This document shows positions 5,403 to 9,041 of a stretch of 9,041 bases of DNA, one piece after another (the stretch's first letter is position 1; the number at the start of each line of letters is the position of its first letter). Position numbers and translations under genes: made by a program. Origin of the DNA: Chloroflexota bacterium (GTDB lineage: Bacteria; Chloroflexota; Anaerolineae; 4572-78); the NCBI GenBank assembly GCA_024278015.1, contig JAJRUC010000056.1:1-9041 (forward strand), written 5' to 3'. The notes below the pieces were generated by a model that saw nothing but the letters and a program-made list of their open reading frames with translations, was not told the DNA's origin and did no database searches.

Positions 5403-6794
5403 CTAATGATGTGTTAGACGACCTTCTTTTTCGGCCACCAGTTCCCGCACTTCAAACATTGAAATAGCCGGCACCAGCCGGATGAAGATGAAGAGCATCG
5501 AGAGGAAAAGGCCAATTGTCCCGGCGAAAATAATCCAGTCCCATGCAGTCGGGGTGTAAACATCCCAGGACGAAGGCAGGAAATCGCGGCTTAAACTGGT
5601 AACGACAATGGTAAAGCGTTCCAGCCACATACCCACGTTCACCACCAGGGCCACAATCCACAAAACCATTTCGTTGGCCCGGAAACGATTGAACCACAAG
5701 AGTTGCGGCACAACCGCATTGCAGAACATAAGCGCCCAGTAAAGCGGGGCATACGGGCCAACAAATCGATTGAAGATGGCGAATTGTTCAAACTCGTTGC
5801 CGCTGTACCAGGCAAAGAACATTTCCATCATGTAGCTGTAAACCACAATCGAGCCGGTTACCAGCATGATTTTTGCCATGTTGTTCAGGTGGCGAGAGGT
5901 AATCAAGCCCTCAAGATTATAGAATTTGCGCAGGGGAATGATGAGCGTCAGCACCATGGCAAAGCCGGAGAAGATGGCCCCGGACACAAAATAGGGGGGG
6001 AACATGGTTGAGTGCCAGCCGGGGATAACCCCCGTCGCAAAATCGAGGCTGACGATGCTATGCACCGAAACGACCAGCGGCGTCGAAAGCGCGGCCAGCA
6101 GCAGGTAGGTTTTTTGGTAGCGGTGCCAGTGCATGGCCGAACCGCGCCAGCCCATAGCCAGCAGGCCGTAAATTACCTTTACTGCCTTGTGGGTGGCCCG
6201 GTCTCTCATAGTCGCCAAATCCGGAATGAGGCCCACAAACCAGAACAGCAGCGACACCAGACCGTAGGTGGAAATAGCGAACACGTCCCACACCAGCGGG
6301 CTGCGAAACTGCGGCCACAGCCCCATAGTATTGGGGTAGGGCATCAGCCAGTAGGCGAACCAGGCGCGCCCCAGGTGCAACAAGGGGAACATGCCCGCTG
6401 CCGCCACCGCAAACAGGGTCATCGCCTCGGCGAAGCGGTTGATGGAGGTGCGCCACTCTTGCCGAAACAGCAGCAAAATGGCAGAAATGAGCGTGCCGGC
6501 GTGGCCGATACCAATCCACCACACAAAGTTGACAATAGCCAACCCCCAACCGATGGGTATGGTAACGCCCCAAATGCCCACCCCTTTCAGCAACAACCAG
6601 GCAGCGCCCACCATAAGCCCCATCAACAAGGCAAAGGCCAGGGTAAAACCCACGAACCACCCTCGGGGCGTATCTTTGGCTAAAACTATTTCGCTGATTT
6701 TGCGGGTGACAGAGACATACGTTTGCCCCCGGGCAATAACCGGAGTAGCCAGCTTCGCTTCGACAGCATCCTGTACGGTTTTTGATGATTGCAT
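5403..6794 (-). CDS. actC: Alternative Complex III quinol-binding membrane subunit ActC (NrfD-like)
   Basis: ActC is the NrfD/PsrC-type integral membrane subunit that pairs with ActB and is thought to hold the menaquinol oxidation site near the outer membrane face. The 463-residue product has about ten hydrophobic segments. Strong family stretches are WGVTIPIGWGLAIVNFVWWI at 75-94, GIGHAGTLISAILLLFRQEW at 95-114, MFPLLHLGRAW at 135-145, LWPQFRSPLVWDVFAISTY at 159-177, SVHSIVSLDFA at 243-253 and PGWHSTMFPPYFVSGAI at 258-274. His140, Asp170 and Asp251 are buried polar residues in helices and are good candidates for quinol or proton contacts; this is an inference from their placement. The ATG shares its A with the actB stop (TAATG), and GAGGA near the end of actB is the likely ribosome binding site. 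A run of seven Gs (5994-6000) in the gene is in frame, so the sequence is intact here. Confidence 0.95.
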   Translation of the reverse strand: MQSSKTVQDAVEAKLATPVIARGQTYVSVTRKISEIVLAKDTPRGWFVGFTLAFALLMGLMVGAAWLLLKGVGIWGVTIPIGWGLAIVNFVWWIGIGHAGTLISAILLLFRQEWRTSINRFAEAMTLFAVAAAGMFPLLHLGRAWFAYWLMPYPNTMGLWPQFRSPLVWDVFAISTYGLVSLLFWFVGLIPDLATMRDRATHKAVKVIYGLLAMGWRGSAMHWHRYQKTYLLLAALSTPLVVSVHSIVSLDFATGVIPGWHSTMFPPYFVSGAIFSGFAMVLTLIIPLRKFYNLEGLITSRHLNNMAKIMLVTGSIVVYSYMMEMFFAWYSGNEFEQFAIFNRFVGPYAPLYWALMFCNAVVPQLLWFNRFRANEMVLWIVALVVNVGMWLERFTIVVTSLSRDFLPSSWDVYTPTAWDWIIFAGTIGLFLSMLFIFIRLVPAISMFEVRELVAEKEGRLTHH

Positions 6795-9041
6795 TACGCC
6801 ATGTCCTCTAATTCGGGATTAGGGTTTTTGATTTTTGCCAGATAAGTGGTGCGGGGTCGAACATTCAATTCTTCCAGCAGGCTGTAGTTCAGCTCGCCGG
6901 CCTTGAGTTTTGTCACCCGGCTGTCGGGGTCGTTGATATTGCCGAAGATGATGGCCTGCGTGGGGCACGCCCCCTGGCAGGCGGTCACAATATCGCCGTC
7001 TCTAATTTCGCGGTCCTCTTTTTTGGCCTCAATGCGGGCGGCGTTAATGCGCTGCACGCAATAGGTGCATTTTTCCATTACCCCCCGGCTGCGAACCGTA
7101 ACATCGGGATTCGCCAGCAAATTGAGGCTGGAATCCTTGCCGAAATCGTTGTAAGCAAAAAAATTGAACCGGCGTACCTTGTACGGGCAGTTGTTGGAGC
7201 AATAGCGCGTGCCCACACAACGATTATAAGTCATTTCATTCAAGCCTTCTACGCTGTGAAGCGTGGCCGCCACCGGACACACCGGCTCGCATGTGGCGTT
7301 TTCGCATTGCATGCACGGCACCGGCTGATGATGCGTTTCCGGCGAATCAAGGTCGCCTTCGTAGTAGCGGTCCAGCCGGATCCAGTGCATTTCCCGGCCG
7401 TTCAGGACCTGCTTTTTGCCCACAATGGGGATGTTGTTTTCGGCCTGGCACGACATGGTACAGACGTTACAGCCAATGCAGGCGTTCAGGTCAATGGTCA
7501 TGCCCCAGGCGTTGCCTTTGTATTCAATGGTCGGATACAGCGAAATGGCATCGCCGTGGTCTGCCGCCTGGGCAAATTCGGGATGGGCCAGGTATTCGGC
7601 CAGGGTGGCGCTCCGAACCAGGTCCCGGCCCTCCATGCTGAAATGGTCCTGCACCGAAGCCAGGGCGTACCGTTTGCCGGTTTTGCTCAGGCGCAGCCCG
7701 GCCCCAAACCAGGGCGTGGCGGTATCTCGCAGGCGATAGGCGTTAAATCCGACGTGACTGCCCACCTGCCCGGCCTGCTGCCGGCCGTAGCCCAAATGCA
7801 CCGTCACCGAATTATTGGCGTGACCGGGCCATATCCACACCGGCGCCTGAATCACGCGGCCCAGATAGCGCATATCAACCATATCGCCATTGGACAGGCC
7901 AAGTTTTTCGGCGGTGGCCGGGCTGAGCAAGGCCGCATTGTCCCATGTCAGTTTGGTGAGGGGCCTGGGCAGTTCCTGCTGCCAGCCGTTATTGGCAAAG
8001 CGGCCGTCCCACACCGAAGGGTCGGGCCGGAAGTTGATTTCCAGCGCCGCCAAATCGGGGGCGGCCACGGGCGCGGCCTTGATGTTGTCTGTCTGCGCCG
8101 ATACGGCTTGCGCGGGCAATTGCGTGCCGGCAATGATGCCGTCGTGTAACGATTGCCGCCAGAAGGTCTCAAAATTGGCAGGCCTGGCGGCAGTGACCCA
8201 GTATTCGCGCAACAGGTCGTAGGGGTTGCGGTCCGGCTCGTCAAGCAGAATATCCATCATCTGATACGCCGATTTGCCGCCGTACAGGGGGGCAATCAGG
8301 GGCTGGATGAGGGAGGCCGTGCCGTCGAAGGCCCGCACATCGCCCCACGTTTCCAGATAATGCAGGGCGGGAACATGCCAATCGGCCTGCATGGCGGTTT
8401 CATCGCGGTACAGGCCGGAATGAACCCGCATGGCTACTTTCGACATCGCTGCGGCAAATTTCAGGTTGGCCGGAGCGCTGTAAACCGGATTGGCCTCCAG
8501 AATCAGGAGCAGGTCAACGGCCCCGGCGGTCATATCATCAACCAGATTTTGCAGCGATTCGGTTTGATTAACCGGCCCGGCCTCCGGCGGGTCGGTGTAA
8601 ATGACGGTTTGGCCCGCGTTGCCCAGCGTTTCGTTCAGGGCGTGGGCCAGGGCGTGTACCACGGCGGGCTGGTGGTCGCCAACCACCACCAGACTGCGGC
8701 CCTGATGCGCCTTCAAATCAGCGGCCACGGCGGAAATCCATTTGGCGGGCACATCGGCCAAATCCGGCTGATTGGGGGGCGGCACATCAAGCCCCGCTGC
8801 AATAGCCACGGCGCGGGTCAGGGCTTCCATCTGGTCGGCGCGCGCGGCCAGCCGGTGGTCGGCGGCGGCCCCCACCAGGGTGGGGGTACTCTCTACGGCG
8901 TAAAGGCGATTCATCTGCTGCGGGTCGCTGCCGGCCCGCCGGCGGGCCATCATCTGCCGGGCGTAGGGGATGTGGCCGGGGCCGGGCGCAAAGAAGTCGG
9001 CATCCAGCGAGAGGATGACGTCGGCCCGGTCAAACCGGTAA
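6794..9041 (-). CDS. actB: Alternative Complex III iron-sulfur subunit ActB (5' end outside window)
   Basis: ActB is the large outer-face subunit of Alternative Complex III. It fuses a molybdopterin-oxidoreductase-like domain that carries no molybdenum cofactor to a four-cluster ferredoxin domain, passing electrons from the ActC quinol site towards ActA/ActE. The frame is open to the window edge, giving 748 visible residues; about 250 are missing from the N-terminus, where an export signal is expected. Visible parts in order are the end of the Mo-like domain (ADVILSLDADF; NRLYAVESTPT), a dinucleotide-binding-like C-terminal segment around 7590-8030, and four Cys groups. Group one is CIGCNVCTMSC (codons 7480-7448), group two CMQCENATCEPVCP, group three CVGTRYCSNNCP (codons 7219-7187), and group four CTYC paired with CQGACP. 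Group three has Thr where classic ferredoxins have the second Cys, which fits the single [3Fe-4S] cluster known in this complex. The annotated-looking ATG at 8953 is internal. The stop overlaps the actC start by one base. Confidence 0.95.
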   Translation of the reverse strand, partial: YRFDRADVILSLDADFFAPGPGHIPYARQMMARRRAGSDPQQMNRLYAVESTPTLVGAAADHRLAARADQMEALTRAVAIAAGLDVPPPNQPDLADVPAKWISAVAADLKAHQGRSLVVVGDHQPAVVHALAHALNETLGNAGQTVIYTDPPEAGPVNQTESLQNLVDDMTAGAVDLLLILEANPVYSAPANLKFAAAMSKVAMRVHSGLYRDETAMQADWHVPALHYLETWGDVRAFDGTASLIQPLIAPLYGGKSAYQMMDILLDEPDRNPYDLLREYWVTAARPANFETFWRQSLHDGIIAGTQLPAQAVSAQTDNIKAAPVAAPDLAALEINFRPDPSVWDGRFANNGWQQELPRPLTKLTWDNAALLSPATAEKLGLSNGDMVDMRYLGRVIQAPVWIWPGHANNSVTVHLGYGRQQAGQVGSHVGFNAYRLRDTATPWFGAGLRLSKTGKRYALASVQDHFSMEGRDLVRSATLAEYLAHPEFAQAADHGDAISLYPTIEYKGNAWGMTIDLNACIGCNVCTMSCQAENNIPIVGKKQVLNGREMHWIRLDRYYEGDLDSPETHHQPVPCMQCENATCEPVCPVAATLHSVEGLNEMTYNRCVGTRYCSNNCPYKVRRFNFFAYNDFGKDSSLNLLANPDVTVRSRGVMEKCTYCVQRINAARIEAKKEDREIRDGDIVTACQGACPTQAIIFGNINDPDSRVTKLKAGELNYSLLEELNVRPRTTYLAKIKNPNPELEDMA

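Noticed and set aside
6012..6683. 223-residue plus-strand open frame inside actC
   Set aside because: Its Gln/His/Pro-rich composition is the antisense shadow of ActC transmembrane helices; there is no domain and no convincing start signal.
7256..8149. 297-residue plus-strand open frame inside actB
   Set aside because: It is opposite the conserved ActB iron-sulfur and preceding domains and has no recognisable motif.
1..9041. CRISPR array, tRNA or rRNA gene, transposase or prophage genes
   Set aside because: No regularly spaced repeats, no tRNA-like cloverleaf or rRNA sequence, and no transposase or phage motifs were seen on either strand.

Overview
Most of this window is part of an energy-conserving respiratory operon. 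The rest is a small housekeeping cluster and the tail of a secreted-type protein. The gene set, the actB-C-D-E-F order, the moderately high GC and the use of TTG and GTG starts suggest a Chloroflexota bacterium of the Anaerolineae/Ardenticatenia/Caldilineae type. That assignment is inferred from family resemblance and was not tested by a search.

Layout. Bases 2-457 (+) are the C-terminus of a larger protein that ends in a jelly-roll, carbohydrate-binding-like domain. A short gap holds a plausible promoter (TTGCCC, 17 bases, TACAAT) for lspA (533-1039, +), the lipoprotein signal peptidase. Its stop overlaps the start of an RluD-type 23S rRNA pseudouridine synthase (1039-1982, +). That gene carries a one-base frameshift at a run of five Cs. 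Eight bases later, tail to tail, lies a soluble family 2 glycosyltransferase (1991-2689, -). The 286-base gap up to 2975 holds a candidate glycosyltransferase promoter, a hairpin plus T-run that could end the large operon, and a perfect 26-base palindrome.

From 2976 to the window edge, all on the minus strand, runs the Alternative Complex III operon in transcription order: actB (5' end outside), actC, actD, actE, actF. The genes are nearly contiguous, and the actB/actC and actE/actF junctions are one-base TAATG overlaps. ActC and ActF are NrfD-like multi-helix membrane subunits. ActB is the large iron-sulfur protein, ActD a two-helix membrane subunit and ActE a lipid-anchored monohaem cytochrome c. 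Together with ActA, expected upstream outside the window, they oxidise menaquinol and pass electrons to a periplasmic carrier or terminal oxidase. LspA would process lipoproteins such as ActE, a functional link only.

I found no undescribed system. The points most worth a second look are the rluD frameshift, the palindrome and nested hairpin after actF, and the lack of oxidase or actG genes directly downstream of actF.
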